DNA from: Pseudolactococcus piscium
GTDB taxonomy: Bacteria > Bacillota > Bacilli > Lactobacillales > Streptococcaceae
Assembly (NCBI RefSeq): GCF_002441695.1
Contig: NZ_JXJW01000007.1
Span: 60,637 to 97,483, forward strand
Direction: 5' to 3'
Length of the DNA: 36,847 nt
Part shown: positions 8,856 to 17,800 of the stretch, one piece after another
Layout: each line of letters starts with the position of its first letter
How positions within the stretch are numbered: the first letter of the stretch is position 1
Notes under the pieces: generated by a model
What the model saw: only the letters and a program-made list of their open reading frames with translations
Database searches by the model: none
Told to the model about the DNA's origin: nothing
Position numbers and translations under genes: made by a program

Positions 8856-10138
8856 TTCATTACCTCATATATATCTTTAGATATCGCTGCTAGTTCAGTA
8901 CTATCAGCACTATTATTTGTTTCTATCACTAAAATATAGGGCTCATCAGTAAAAATGAAGGCAGCATCATGATTAAATTCATATGCTGTCCCGATTTTAT
9001 GCGCAATTTTTAGTGTTTTTGGCAGATTAGCTGGAATACGATCCGCATCATAGTCCGTACCTACCAAGGCATCAAAGGCATTGCCACCTTCGTTGTAGAG
9101 TGCAGACAAAACACGGCCTACCATTTCAGCTGATGCCTCTCGGCCAACAGGATTCCAAGGTTCACCTGAAATCGCAGTGATGTCACTTTGAAAGTCAGCA
9201 GAAAACTGTTTTGTTTCATAGTATGCAATCATGTTACTCGCCACATTATCTGAATCTTTTGCTGTTCTATTAATTAAATCTAGCAAACTATAGGGTTTGT
9301 CATCTGCAGTTTTAGGTAGTAAACCAGTACCTTCCGGCTGAAAGGCACCAGTCCAACCATTAACTTGCTCCGAATAGACTAATGGATCATTTAGGTTAAC
9401 ATTTCCCAGGTTGATTTGTTTTTGTGCCCAATACAGAATTGGCAGCTTACTTAAACTTGCTGAGTACATTTTTTGAGATTGATTCACACCAGCTGTAAAC
9501 CCACTATCAATATCTTTTACATAGATTGAATAGCTTGGCTTGTTGTACTTCTGGTCCAACAATGCCTGAACTTTCTCTAATTTAGGATTTTGAGCGGTTA
9601 TATTTTTAGCATCAACCCAACCTGTCGTACCATCATCAAACAAAACCCTATAATAATCACCAAAATTTGTGGTCACAGTTTTATCCACCTTCACCTTCAC
9701 TCCAGCAGATAAGGTCTCGTAAACAATATTGTCATACGTTGTCAACGGTTTGTAAAAAACAGGGGTCTCCACCACTGTATAGACAACTTGATTACTTGTC
9801 TTACTTATTTTTAAGATATCTGAACTATTTTTAATAAAAGTACCATCTGTTAACTTTAACTCTTTTTTATTAACTTTAACAATATTTGACGGCGTTTTAA
9901 CAGCTGTTTTTTTAGCCTTAATCGTCAGCATTGCATCTGAATAGGTTTGAATATCTGTTAAACTTAACGGCCGCTCTTGCGACTGTGCGTGTTGGCTAAC
10001 CAAATTAGGTTTATCAGAGGTTAATACCTTATTAGCCTGTGTTGCTTTCGGAAATGTCCAAAAAGCAGGCAGTAGCATGATAAAAAAAACAACCCATTGT
10101 AATAAATAAACGCGCTTATTTGCTATCTTGTCTTGCAT
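8852..10138 (-). CDS. Exported serine hydrolase, class A beta-lactamase/PBP fold, with SH3-like domain
   Basis: 428 residues. It has an N-terminal membrane anchor or signal (about 9-30), an SH3-like (GW/SH3b) wall-binding domain at about 120-182 (FDDGTTGWVDAKNI), then a beta-lactamase-fold domain with SxxK (S228, K231), SDN (296-298) and KIG (381-383, in place of KTG). It corresponds in position to the beta-lactamase-like gene found upstream of tilS in streptococci. Members of this family are probably cell-wall enzymes or binding proteins, not resistance enzymes; the substrate is unknown. Its ATG lies 23 bases inside the end of the monooxygenase gene, with AAGG upstream. Confidence 0.85.
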   Translation of the reverse strand: MQDKIANKRVYLLQWVVFFIMLLPAFWTFPKATQANKVLTSDKPNLVSQHAQSQERPLSLTDIQTYSDAMLTIKAKKTAVKTPSNIVKVNKKELKLTDGTFIKNSSDILKISKTSNQVVYTVVETPVFYKPLTTYDNIVYETLSAGVKVKVDKTVTTNFGDYYRVLFDDGTTGWVDAKNITAQNPKLEKVQALLDQKYNKPSYSIYVKDIDSGFTAGVNQSQKMYSASLSKLPILYWAQKQINLGNVNLNDPLVYSEQVNGWTGAFQPEGTGLLPKTADDKPYSLLDLINRTAKDSDNVASNMIAYYETKQFSADFQSDITAISGEPWNPVGREASAEMVGRVLSALYNEGGNAFDALVGTDYDADRIPANLPKTLKIAHKIGTAYEFNHDAAFIFTDEPYILVIETNNSADSTELAAISKDIYEVMK

Positions 10139-11555
10139 TTTCTAAAACCTTATCAATCATCTTATTGGCATCACTTAAATCAGTGTTTACAAGATGTTGC
10201 ATCCTAATAAACATTGGATTACCACCATGTAAAAATTCATAGACACGTTGACGCTGTCCAAAACTCTCACCAGTAATATCCCAAGCAAGATTTAATAGTA
10301 AAGCCCGTTCGGCAGCATCCATCAGCGGACTCGTCATGGCTTTTTCTAGCATGTTGCCTATTTTTGCATTTTGAAACTCACGAAAGTCTGGCACGCCAAC
10401 TGCAGATCCTGCAGAAAACTCTGCAATTGCACGGATTGCTTCATCATAATAAGTCGTTAAATTAGCTCGTACGGCTAGCAATGTTTGCATATTTGGTGTA
10501 AACACATCATTTTGCATCTTACCAGTGACTTCACTCGCGATGATACATGAGCGAATCATCTCCAAATTCACGGATAATTGTCCTAGCATTTCTTGAACAC
10601 GTTGAAAGCCTCTTAACCCAAGTTTGTCAGCTAGTTTAACAGCTAGTCCTGTCACAAATTCTAATTTTATAAAGCCGCGAACTTCATCCTGATGGGCCGT
10701 ATGATTAAATAGGCCACTTGCCTCAAAAAAGGCATTCGATTTGTTGACATTACCACAAACAAACAAGGCATCATTAGAGATGAAAACATCATCAAATAAA
10801 ATAAAGGCATCTATTTCATCAAAAGCATTCGATAAAGGATAGTCCGCTAAAGAATAAGTCGTTTTCATAGTTGACTTACGGCAGACAACTTTTACCCCTT
10901 CTGTTGCTATCGGCATCGCAAAAGCCAATGCAAACTTTTCATCCTCAGGAGTTAGTCCAGGTAAATTAAATATGAGCAGCTCATCTGCCAGCGGCGCTAG
11001 CGTATTAACTTGTTTTGCACCTCTAACAATAACACCATCCAAGCGGCGCTCTTTAATCCAGACGCCTGCAAATTCTTGACCTGAAACAAGTAGCTCAGAT
11101 AATCCTTTTTGTCGATCAACCTGTGGATTTTGAATGGCATGGCTAACAAATGTATCTTCACTTTTAACATGGTTAGCCCATTTTTTTGCGTTTAAGGCAA
11201 AGTTGATATGATCATCACTACCTAAATTATCAGCATAGTTTTCTAACACAGCAACACCAGCGTTAATAAAGTCAGGTGTTCTACCTAACATACCATATGA
11301 CTCCCTGGCAACCTCTTCATATATTTGGCGTTTTTTTGCTAAGTCTGCTGCTGATTTGGGCGTAAGAAACATCACTGAAGACTGGATATCACCTTCAAAA
11401 AAAGTATGCGCTTTATTTTCATGCTGTAAGTCATAATATCTTTGGATAATTTTTAAAGTACGCGAAAAAACAGCCTCACTAGCTAAATTTGAAACATAGT
11501 TGCCATTCAGGTAGACTTCTCGTCCATCATTTAATTGACCATTTTTCGTTGTCAT
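10116..11555 (-). CDS. 4-hydroxyphenylacetate 3-monooxygenase (HpaB) family protein
   Basis: 479 residues with HpaB-family features along the length: N-terminal NDGREVYLNG, TPDF, the central VIVRGAKQVNTLAPLADE, FAMPIATEGVKVVCRKS, PLSNAFDEIDAFILFDDVFI and FNHTAHQDEVRGFIKLE. The family hydroxylates phenols using reduced FAD supplied by a separate reductase; no reductase gene is in this window, so the substrate is unknown. Length fits the family (about 480-520). It is tightly set in the operon: ATGA overlap with the S1-domain gene upstream and a 23-base overlap with the serine hydrolase downstream. This gene is not part of the usual divIC-tilS interval that I know from streptococci or Bacillus. 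Confidence 0.85.
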   Translation of the reverse strand: MTTKNGQLNDGREVYLNGNYVSNLASEAVFSRTLKIIQRYYDLQHENKAHTFFEGDIQSSVMFLTPKSAADLAKKRQIYEEVARESYGMLGRTPDFINAGVAVLENYADNLGSDDHINFALNAKKWANHVKSEDTFVSHAIQNPQVDRQKGLSELLVSGQEFAGVWIKERRLDGVIVRGAKQVNTLAPLADELLIFNLPGLTPEDEKFALAFAMPIATEGVKVVCRKSTMKTTYSLADYPLSNAFDEIDAFILFDDVFISNDALFVCGNVNKSNAFFEASGLFNHTAHQDEVRGFIKLEFVTGLAVKLADKLGLRGFQRVQEMLGQLSVNLEMIRSCIIASEVTGKMQNDVFTPNMQTLLAVRANLTTYYDEAIRAIAEFSAGSAVGVPDFREFQNAKIGNMLEKAMTSPLMDAAERALLLNLAWDITGESFGQRQRVYEFLHGGNPMFIRMQHLVNTDLSDANKMIDKVLENARQDSK

Positions 11556-11890
11556 AAGTTTCTTACCTCTTGATTTTTAATGTGCAAGTTAGTTAACCTG
11601 TCTAGAGTAGTGGTCATTTTTTGCTCATACTTTGCCAAAAAAGCTTCATCTACCAATGCAAGCTCTATCTTTTTATCTTCTCTAACAGCCTTAACGCTTA
11701 CATTAATCGCTTCACCCTTATGGTATTTCTCACCTGAGGGTGTTTCTGACCAACGCAATAAACCTGTTTGTACACTGGCTAATCCTGTCTCAGAATAAGA
11801 TAAAGCAAGCAGTGCTTCTTGACTTAACTCTGAGGATAAAACCGTAATAAAAAGACCAAATTTTGAAATATGTTTTATGTGACCAATCAT
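11552..11890 (-). CDS. Small S1-domain RNA-binding protein (YabR-like)
   Basis: 112 residues. The first about 80 fit a divergent S1 fold: MIGHIKHISKFGLFITVL...TGLLRWSE...YHKGEAINVSVKAVREDKKIELAL, then a charged helical tail. In Bacillus subtilis the gene after divIC is yabR, also an S1-domain protein, so position supports the call. It probably binds RNA or ribosomes; the role is unknown. Its start overlaps the divIC stop by four bases (ATGA). Confidence 0.65.
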   Translation of the reverse strand: MIGHIKHISKFGLFITVLSSELSQEALLALSYSETGLASVQTGLLRWSETPSGEKYHKGEAINVSVKAVREDKKIELALVDEAFLAKYEQKMTTTLDRLTNLHIKNQEVRNL

Positions 11891-12273
11891 TTTATATCAG
11901 TGACGCCTCCGTCAGATAAGTCTGGAATTGGAAACACCTTCTCATCCTGTTTGGAGTAGGAAAACTTTGCTCTTGCATACTTTTCGATAAAAAGAGGATC
12001 TTGTAACTTCGTGATATTTGCTTTCTTGATCACTAATTGTTGATCTAGTTGTGCTGATTTTTTATCATACTTAACCTGAAGCGTCCGACGACTTTGTAAA
12101 GTTTGGTATGACTTTACAAGATTAATTGTGGGTAGCATCATAACTAAAATCACAGTAATTAAAATTAACCCTAAATAACGACGTTTAGGGGCTTTTTTAT
12201 TGACTGGTTGTATATTTTTTAACTGTTGTGTTGTATAGTCGTTATTTAATCGAACTATTTTCTTGTTAGCGAT
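11887..12273 (-). CDS. divIC: Cell-division protein DivIC (septum formation initiator), apparent ATC start
   Basis: 128 residues from an ATC at 12273-12271. It is a bitopic division protein that partners FtsL and DivIB at the septum. Short basic cytoplasmic end (MANKKIVRLNN, similar to KNIVQLNN of pneumococcal DivIC), membrane helix about 33-53, coiled coil about 56-90, and the conserved end EKYARAKFSYSKQDEKVFPIPD. A strong AAAGGAG lies 7 bases before the ATC. An in-frame TAA directly overlaps that site and no ATG, GTG or TTG occurs before codon 41 (a GTG at 12153, inside the membrane helix and without a ribosome site). Start by ATC, or one of two preceding near-cognate codons, is therefore the best reading. 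Operon position after rqcP is classical. Confidence 0.85.
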   Translation of the reverse strand: MANKKIVRLNNDYTTQQLKNIQPVNKKAPKRRYLGLILITVILVMMLPTINLVKSYQTLQSRRTLQVKYDKKSAQLDQQLVIKKANITKLQDPLFIEKYARAKFSYSKQDEKVFPIPDLSDGGVTDIK

Positions 12274-12313
12274 GATAATTCTCCTTTAAGCTTATCGTTG
12301 AGGTGACTGGAGA

Positions 12314-12574
12314 CTATGCATTAACTCTCGTTTCTGATAAAATTTCGTACATTTTATCAGCATCTTCTTTTTTAGTTGAGTCTTTCATATCCAGTACACG
12401 AACCTCTAAAATTTTATTGCCAAAAGTAATCGTTAAGACATCATCAAATTTGACATCAGAAGAACTCTTGGCAAGTATGCCATTAAGTTTTATACGCCCT
12501 TTATCAGCAACTTCTTTAGCAACTGTTCTTCTCTTAATAATTCTCGAAACTTTTAAATATTTGTCTAATCTCAT
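12314..12574 (-). CDS. rqcP: RqcP (S4-domain RNA-binding protein, ribosome quality control)
   Basis: 86 residues, a single S4 domain ([21 protein letters not shown]...GRIKLNG), matching the YabO/RqcP family that binds peptidyl-tRNA-obstructed 50S subunits and helps RqcH add alanine tails. First gene of the rqcP-divIC-S1-monooxygenase-hydrolase-tilS-hpt run. There is no Shine-Dalgarno; an extended -10 element lies 7 bases before the ATG, so the mRNA is probably leaderless. An in-frame stop just upstream fixes this start. Confidence 0.93.
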   Translation of the reverse strand: MRLDKYLKVSRIIKRRTVAKEVADKGRIKLNGILAKSSSDVKFDDVLTITFGNKILEVRVLDMKDSTKKEDADKMYEILSETRVNA

Positions 12575-12581
12575 ACCACTT

Positions 12582-12590
12582 ATTATAGCA
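12582..12590 (-). promoter_or_regulatory. Extended -10 promoter of the rqcP operon
   Basis: Minus strand TGCTATAAT (12590-12582... the ATG begins at 12574). A TTGTAC lies 19 bases upstream as a poor -35. The predicted transcription start falls on or next to the A of the rqcP ATG. Confidence 0.65.
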
Positions 12591-12652
12591 TAGAAGCAGA
12601 TAACTTGTACAATAAGACAAATTTTTTATCCCCCTATTTTATACCCTATTAA

Positions 12653-12679
12653 TCACTATCCATAGTGACAGTTTTTTAT
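12653..12679 (+). other. Hairpin with T run in the intergenic region, terminator-like, no gene upstream
   Basis: Plus strand TCACTATCCATAGTGA (12653-12668), then CAG and six T. It has the form of a rho-independent terminator for plus-strand transcription, but no plus-strand gene precedes it; only the antisense of rqcP does. The rest of the 271-base gap between rqcP and the DUF951 gene holds the two divergent promoters and nothing else I recognise. Confidence 0.45.
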
Positions 12680-12781
12680 TATCACATGTCGCTAAAATAA
12701 GATACAGCCTATTTTTCGAAAAGCACATTATTTTACGACAAAAGATGACGTCTTTCTGGTTCGCCATAAACTTGGGGATAG

Positions 12782-12810
12782 TTGTGTTTTTCTAGGTATT
12801 TTGTTAGAAT
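12782..12810 (+). promoter_or_regulatory. Promoter of the DUF951-ychF genes
   Basis: TTGTGT (12782-12787), 17-base spacer ending TGT, TAGAAT (12805-12810), with the extended TGn element before the -10. It gives a leader of about 30 bases carrying GGAGGG. Confidence 0.6.
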
Positions 12811-12845
12811 GTAGTGAAAATGTTTCATGCTTATGGAGGGAATTG

Positions 12846-13040
12846 ATGTACAATTTAGGTGATTTTATTGAGATGAAAAAACCACATGCTTGTCTTGTTA
12901 AATCAACTGGAAAAAAAGCAAATAAGTGGGAAATCATGCGTTTAGGCGCTGATATCAAAATCCGTTGCAGCAATTGCGATCACCTTGTCATGATGCCACG
13001 AAATGATTTTAATAAAAAAATAAAAAAGATTTTGACTTAA
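12846..13040 (+). CDS. DUF951 family protein
   Basis: 64 residues with the DUF951 signature: YNLGDFIEMKKPHAC, KWEIMRLGADIKIRC, CDHLVMMPRNDF. The conserved cysteines (PHAC, IRCSNC) suggest a small metal-binding or nucleic-acid-binding protein; the function is unknown. The start at 12846 follows GGAGGG by about 6 bases; a longer frame from 12801 lacks such a site. It precedes ychF, as in streptococci, where it lies between dnaN and ychF. Confidence 0.88.
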   Translation: MYNLGDFIEMKKPHACLVKSTGKKANKWEIMRLGADIKIRCSNCDHLVMMPRNDFNKKIKKILT

Positions 13041-13049
13041 GAAAGGAGC

Positions 13050-13080
13050 TACATCTATCAAAATTGGATGATTAGATGTA
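13050..13080 (+). other. Hairpin between ribosome-binding site and start of ychF
   Basis: TACATCTA (13050-13057) pairs with TAGATGTA (13073-13080), and the stem can continue inward as TCA/TGA across one bulged T. It lies between GGAG at 13045-13048 and the conserved ychF start at 13092, too far apart unless the hairpin folds. Confidence 0.6.
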
Positions 13081-13091
13081 ACACTAAAACT

Positions 13092-14207
13092 ATGGCTTTA
13101 ACAGCAGGTATCGTCGGATTACCCAATGTCGGTAAATCTACACTCTTTAACGCAATCACACAAGCGGGGGCAGAAGCTGCCAACTACCCATTTGCAACGA
13201 TTGACCCAAATGTTGGCACGGTTGAAGTCCCAGATAAACGACTTGATAACATTACCGATCTCATTAAACCAAAGAAAACAATCCCAACAACTTTTGAATT
13301 TACAGATATTGCAGGTATCGTTAAAGGTGCTTCAAAAGGAGAAGGATTAGGTAATAAATTCCTTGCAAATATCAGAGAGGTGGATGCCATCATCCATGTC
13401 GTGCGTGCCTTTGAAGATGAAAACGTGATGCGAGAACAAAATCGCGAGAGTGACTTTGTTGATCCGCTTGCTGATATTGATACCATTAACTTAGAACTGA
13501 TTTTAGCAGACTTAGAATCTATCAATAAAAGATATGCGCGTGTTGAAAAAATAGCGCGGACACAAAAAGATAAAGATGCTGTGTTAGAACTTAAAGTTTT
13601 GGATAAAATCAAACCAACACTCGAAGCAGGCAAATCGGCAAGAACAGTTGCATTTGAAGAAGATGAATTAAAAGTTGTTAAGTCGCTATTCTTATTGACA
13701 ACGAAACCAGTCTTATATGTTGCTAATGTATCCGAAGATGAAGTTGGTGATCCAGAAAGCATTACTTATGTGAAACAAATACGTGAGTTTGCAGCGACAG
13801 AGAATGCGGATACTGTTGTTATCTCTGCTCGTGTTGAGGAAGAAATAGCAGAACTAGATGATGATGAAAAAGCTGAATTTCTTGAAGCAATTGGCTTAAG
13901 TGAATCCGGGATTGATAAGTTAACACAAGTCGCTTATCGTTTACTCGGTCTTGGCACATACTTTACAGCCGGTGAAAAAGAAGTTCGTGCATGGACATTT
14001 AAACGTGGCATTAAAGCGCCAGGTGCAGCGGGTATCATCCATTCTGATTTTGAAAAAGGATTCATTCGAGCAGTAACCATGTCTTACGATGACTTAGTTC
14101 AATATGGTTCAGAAAAGGCCGTTAAAGAAGCAGGCCGTCTGAGAGAAGAAGGAAAAGAATACATTGTACAAGATGGTGATATTTTAGAATTCCGTTTTAA
14201 TGTCTAA
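13092..14207 (+). CDS. ychF: Redox/ribosome-associated P-loop ATPase YchF (OLA1 family)
   Basis: 371 residues from the conserved start MALTAGIVGLPNVGKS. An Obg-family P-loop protein that favours ATP and associates with ribosomes. P loop GLPNVGKS at 9-16, switch region DIAGIVKGASKGEGLG, NVSE replacing NKxD (the basis of ATP preference), and a C-terminal TGS domain ending EGKEYIVQDGDILEFRFNV. The frame is open back to an ATG at 13068, but family length and the N-terminus support 13092. The ribosome site sits behind the hairpin at 13050-13080. It is read opposite to the surrounding blocks. Confidence 0.95.
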   Translation: MALTAGIVGLPNVGKSTLFNAITQAGAEAANYPFATIDPNVGTVEVPDKRLDNITDLIKPKKTIPTTFEFTDIAGIVKGASKGEGLGNKFLANIREVDAIIHVVRAFEDENVMREQNRESDFVDPLADIDTINLELILADLESINKRYARVEKIARTQKDKDAVLELKVLDKIKPTLEAGKSARTVAFEEDELKVVKSLFLLTTKPVLYVANVSEDEVGDPESITYVKQIREFAATENADTVVISARVEEEIAELDDDEKAEFLEAIGLSESGIDKLTQVAYRLLGLGTYFTAGEKEVRAWTFKRGIKAPGAAGIIHSDFEKGFIRAVTMSYDDLVQYGSEKAVKEAGRLREEGKEYIVQDGDILEFRFNV

Positions 14208-14218
14208 AAGGTCAAGAA

Positions 14219-14245
14219 GCTGAAATAGGTATTTCAGTCTTTTTT
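14219..14245 (+). terminator. Rho-independent terminator after ychF
   Basis: CTGAAAT (14220-14226), loop AGGT, ATTTCAG (14231-14237), then TC and a T run. It separates ychF from pth, which must have its own promoter in the following 50 bases. Confidence 0.8.
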
Positions 14246-14298
14246 GGCGTTTACGATTAATGTAAACACCGTAAACTTAACGTAAAAGGAGTGTCAAC

Positions 14299-14868
14299 TT
14301 GGTAAAAATAATAGTGGGGCTTGGTAACCCAGGTGATAAATATACCCATACTAAACATAATATTGGATTTGATGTCTTAGACGTCCTTGCTAACCGACTA
14401 GATGTCAGCTTTAAGCGTGATAAAACGTTTATATCAGACATAGCGAGTACATTTGTTGATGGTGAAAAAGTTTTATTAGTCAAACCACTCACCTTTATGA
14501 ATGATTCTGGTAAGGCAGTAAAACCAATTTTAGCATATAATGGCCTAACAGCTGACGACCTAATGGTTGTCTATGATGATCTCGATATGGCAGTAGGAAA
14601 ACTTCGACTTCGTCAAAAAGGATCCGCCGGTGGCCATAATGGCATCAAATCAATTTCAGAACAACTTAACACGCAAGTATTTAATCGCATTAAAGTAGGA
14701 ATCGGTCGTCCTAAACATGGGATGAGTGTCGTCAATCATGTACTTGGTAGATTTGATAAAACAGATAATGAAGATGCAGCGATCGGCATTGCGCGTGCAG
14801 CAGATGCTGTTCAATATTTTATTGAGACAAATAATTTCAATCAGACAGGAAACCAATTTAACGGATGA
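14299..14868 (+). CDS. pth: Peptidyl-tRNA hydrolase
   Basis: 189 residues. It recycles peptidyl-tRNAs released prematurely from ribosomes. GLGNPG at 8-12, catalytic H20 in [20 protein letters not shown], the catalytic-site DDLD and the GGHNG loop are all present; length is typical. The start is TTG at 14299, supported by AGGAG 7 bases upstream and the conserved N-terminus. It ends in an ATGA overlap with mfd. Confidence 0.97.
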   Translation: MVKIIVGLGNPGDKYTHTKHNIGFDVLDVLANRLDVSFKRDKTFISDIASTFVDGEKVLLVKPLTFMNDSGKAVKPILAYNGLTADDLMVVYDDLDMAVGKLRLRQKGSAGGHNGIKSISEQLNTQVFNRIKVGIGRPKHGMSVVNHVLGRFDKTDNEDAAIGIARAADAVQYFIETNNFNQTGNQFNG

Positions 14869-17800
14869 AACTTACAACCCTATTTGATGAGAATCTACCA
14901 GTAAATAAATGGCATCGTGATCTAAATAAAGCATCACGTACCTTATTCACTGGCATTCAAGGTACAATCAAAGCACTGTTGATGGCGACAGCATATGATA
15001 ACTACCCTGATAAATACATTATCATCACAGATAGTCAATATCACGCTAGTGAACTCTATAGTGATTTAGCAGAGATTATTGGTGAGGATAAAATCTTTCA
15101 ATATTTCTCTGACGATAATATTTTTGCAGAATATGCAATTGCCAGTAAAGAAAGAATTGCTTATCGGCTAGATGCCCTTACTTTCTTGCAAGATGCGCAA
15201 GCGGATGGTTTTTTAATCATACCGATTTTTGCTTTACGCAATTTATTACCGAATCCAAAAACGTTCCAAAATTTCAAGTTGACATTCACAAATGGTCAAG
15301 AGCTTGATGTTGAGGCACTTGCTAAGCAATTATCAACACGCTCTTTTGATCTTGTCCAACGTGTGATGAGCCCTGGTGAGTTTTCAAAACGTGGTGATAT
15401 TTTAGATATTTATCCTTTAACTGCTGAAAATCCGATTAGAATAGAGTTTTTTGGTGACGAAATCGATGGGATTCGCTACTTTGATATCGAAACACAACGC
15501 TCTTTACAAGAAGTAAATACAGTAACGATTACACCAGCATCTGACTTTGTATTAAGCCAGGATGACTTTGCACGTGGTGTCAATAACCTGTCAAGTATAC
15601 CAGATTTAAATGAGCAACAGAAATCCTATTTTGATGAACTCATTGGTGCTGCCAAACATGATCACTATCATCCTGATTTAAGAAAATTTAGCGAATTTTT
15701 TTATGAAGACAAATGGACATTACTAGATTATTTTCCGAAAAATACGCCACTATTTATCGATGATTTTCAAAAAATAACTGAAATGGATCATAAAATCACC
15801 CACGAGACTGCCGAGTTCAATTTATCTGAAAAGATACTTAATCGGTCTATTGATGGTATGATTTACTTATCTGATACAATTCATAGTTTAAGGCAGTATA
15901 AGCCAGCAACTTTTTTCTCAAATTTTCAAAAAGGGCTAGGCAACTTAAAATTTGATCAATTACATAATTTTAATCAGCATACAATCCAATCTTTCTTTGG
16001 CCAAATACAACTACTCAAAGTTGAAGTAGAGCATTTAACTAAAATTAACTATACAGTAATCCTTGCCGTTTCAAAAGAGAAACAAGCTAAGTTGATAGAT
16101 AGTTTACAAGATGTTGCTGTTTCGTTTACACTATCCTCACTGCAAGCAATTCAGGAAAACAAAGTCAACATCGTCAATATAAATTTGGCAAATGGCTTTA
16201 ATCTACTTGAAGAAAAAATCGTTCTCATTACAGAAAATGAGATTTTCGGTAAAAATAAAAAAAGACGAACTAAAAGACTTAATATTACAAATGCAGAACG
16301 ACTTAAAGACTATAATGAGTTATCCGTTGGCGATTTTGTCGTCCATCAGACACATGGGATTGGTAAGTACTTAGGTCTTGAGACGATTGAAATTGCTAAT
16401 ATACATCGGGATTACTTAACGATTCAATACCAGAATAATGACACAATCTCTATTCCGGTTGACCAAGTCGATTTACTAACTAAGTATGCTGCAGGTGAAG
16501 GAAAACCACCTAAAGTCAACAAACTGAATGATGGTAGATGGAAACGAACTGTCAAAACTGTCAGCAAGCAAATTGAAGATATCTCAGCTGACTTAATCAA
16601 ACTCTATGCAGCTAGAGAAAGTCAAAAGGGATTTGCTTTTGCCCCTGATGATGCTAGTCAGCAAGAATTTGATGATGCCTTTTCCTATACTGAAACAGAG
16701 GACCAACTACGCTCTGTCAAAGAAATCAAACAAGACATGGAGAGAGTCCGTCCTATGGACAGATTGTTAGTCGGTGATGTGGGGTTTGGTAAAACAGAAG
16801 TTGCCATGCGTGCTGCCTTTAAAGCAATTAATGACCACAAACAAGTAGCCATTTTAGTCCCTACAACTGTCCTAGCAGAGCAACACTACAATAATTTCAG
16901 AGAGCGGTTCAATGATTTTGGTGTAAACGTCGCTGTGATGTCTCGTTTTCAAACGAAAAAAGAGCAAACTGAAATACTCGAAAAATTAAAAAAAGACCGT
17001 GTCGATTTACTCATTGGTACACACCGTCTCCTATCTAAAGACGTCGTCTTTTTCGATTTAGGCTTAATGATTATCGATGAGGAACAAAGGTTTGGTGTCA
17101 AACATAAGGAAAGACTTAAGGAGCTTAAAACCCAGGTTGACGTCTTAACCTTAACAGCTACACCGATTCCTCGGACCCTACATATGTCGATGATGGGGAT
17201 TCGAGACCTATCAGTCATTGAAACACCACCTACTAATCGTTATCCTGTACAGACCTACGTTATGGAAACAAATTTTGGTGTGCTAAGAGATGCTGTGTTA
17301 AGAGAAATATCACGTGGCGGACAAGTTTTCTATATTTACAATCGTGTTGACACAATAGAACAAAAAGTATCCCAAATTTCAGAACTGATTCCCGAAGCAC
17401 GTGTCAGCTATATCCATGGCCAAATGAGTGAAATACAGTTAGAGAATACCTTGCTTGAGTTTATAAACGGCGAATACGATGTTCTGGTTGCGACAACAAT
17501 TATTGAAACTGGTGTGGACATTCCAAATGCTAATACATTATTTGTAGAGGATGCTGATCGAATGGGACTTTCTCAGCTCTATCAACTACGAGGCCGTGTT
17601 GGCCGTTCTAATCGTGTCGCCTATGCCTATTTCATGTACCAACCTGATAAATCACTGACTGATGTGTCTGAAAAAAGACTAGAGGCGATTAAGGGATTTA
17701 CTGAGTTAGGATCCGGTTTTAAAATTGCCATGCGTGATTTATCTATTCGTGGATCTGGTAACATTTTGGGTGCTGAACAATCAGGCTTTATTGATTCAAT

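Noticed and set aside
11887-12153. divIC starting at the GTG at 12153 (88 residues)
   Set aside because: Would begin inside the membrane helix, lose the conserved N-terminus and has no ribosome site.
12303-12593. Plus-strand frame of 96 codons opposite rqcP
   Set aside because: Antisense shadow of the well-recognised S4-domain gene; no ribosome site.
13068-13091. Eight-codon N-terminal extension of ychF
   Set aside because: Not conserved in the family; the ATG is in a hairpin and about 20 bases from the ribosome site.
13184-13762. Minus-strand frame of 192 codons inside ychF
   Set aside because: Shadow of ychF in an antisense phase; low-complexity Ser/Thr composition, no homology recognised.
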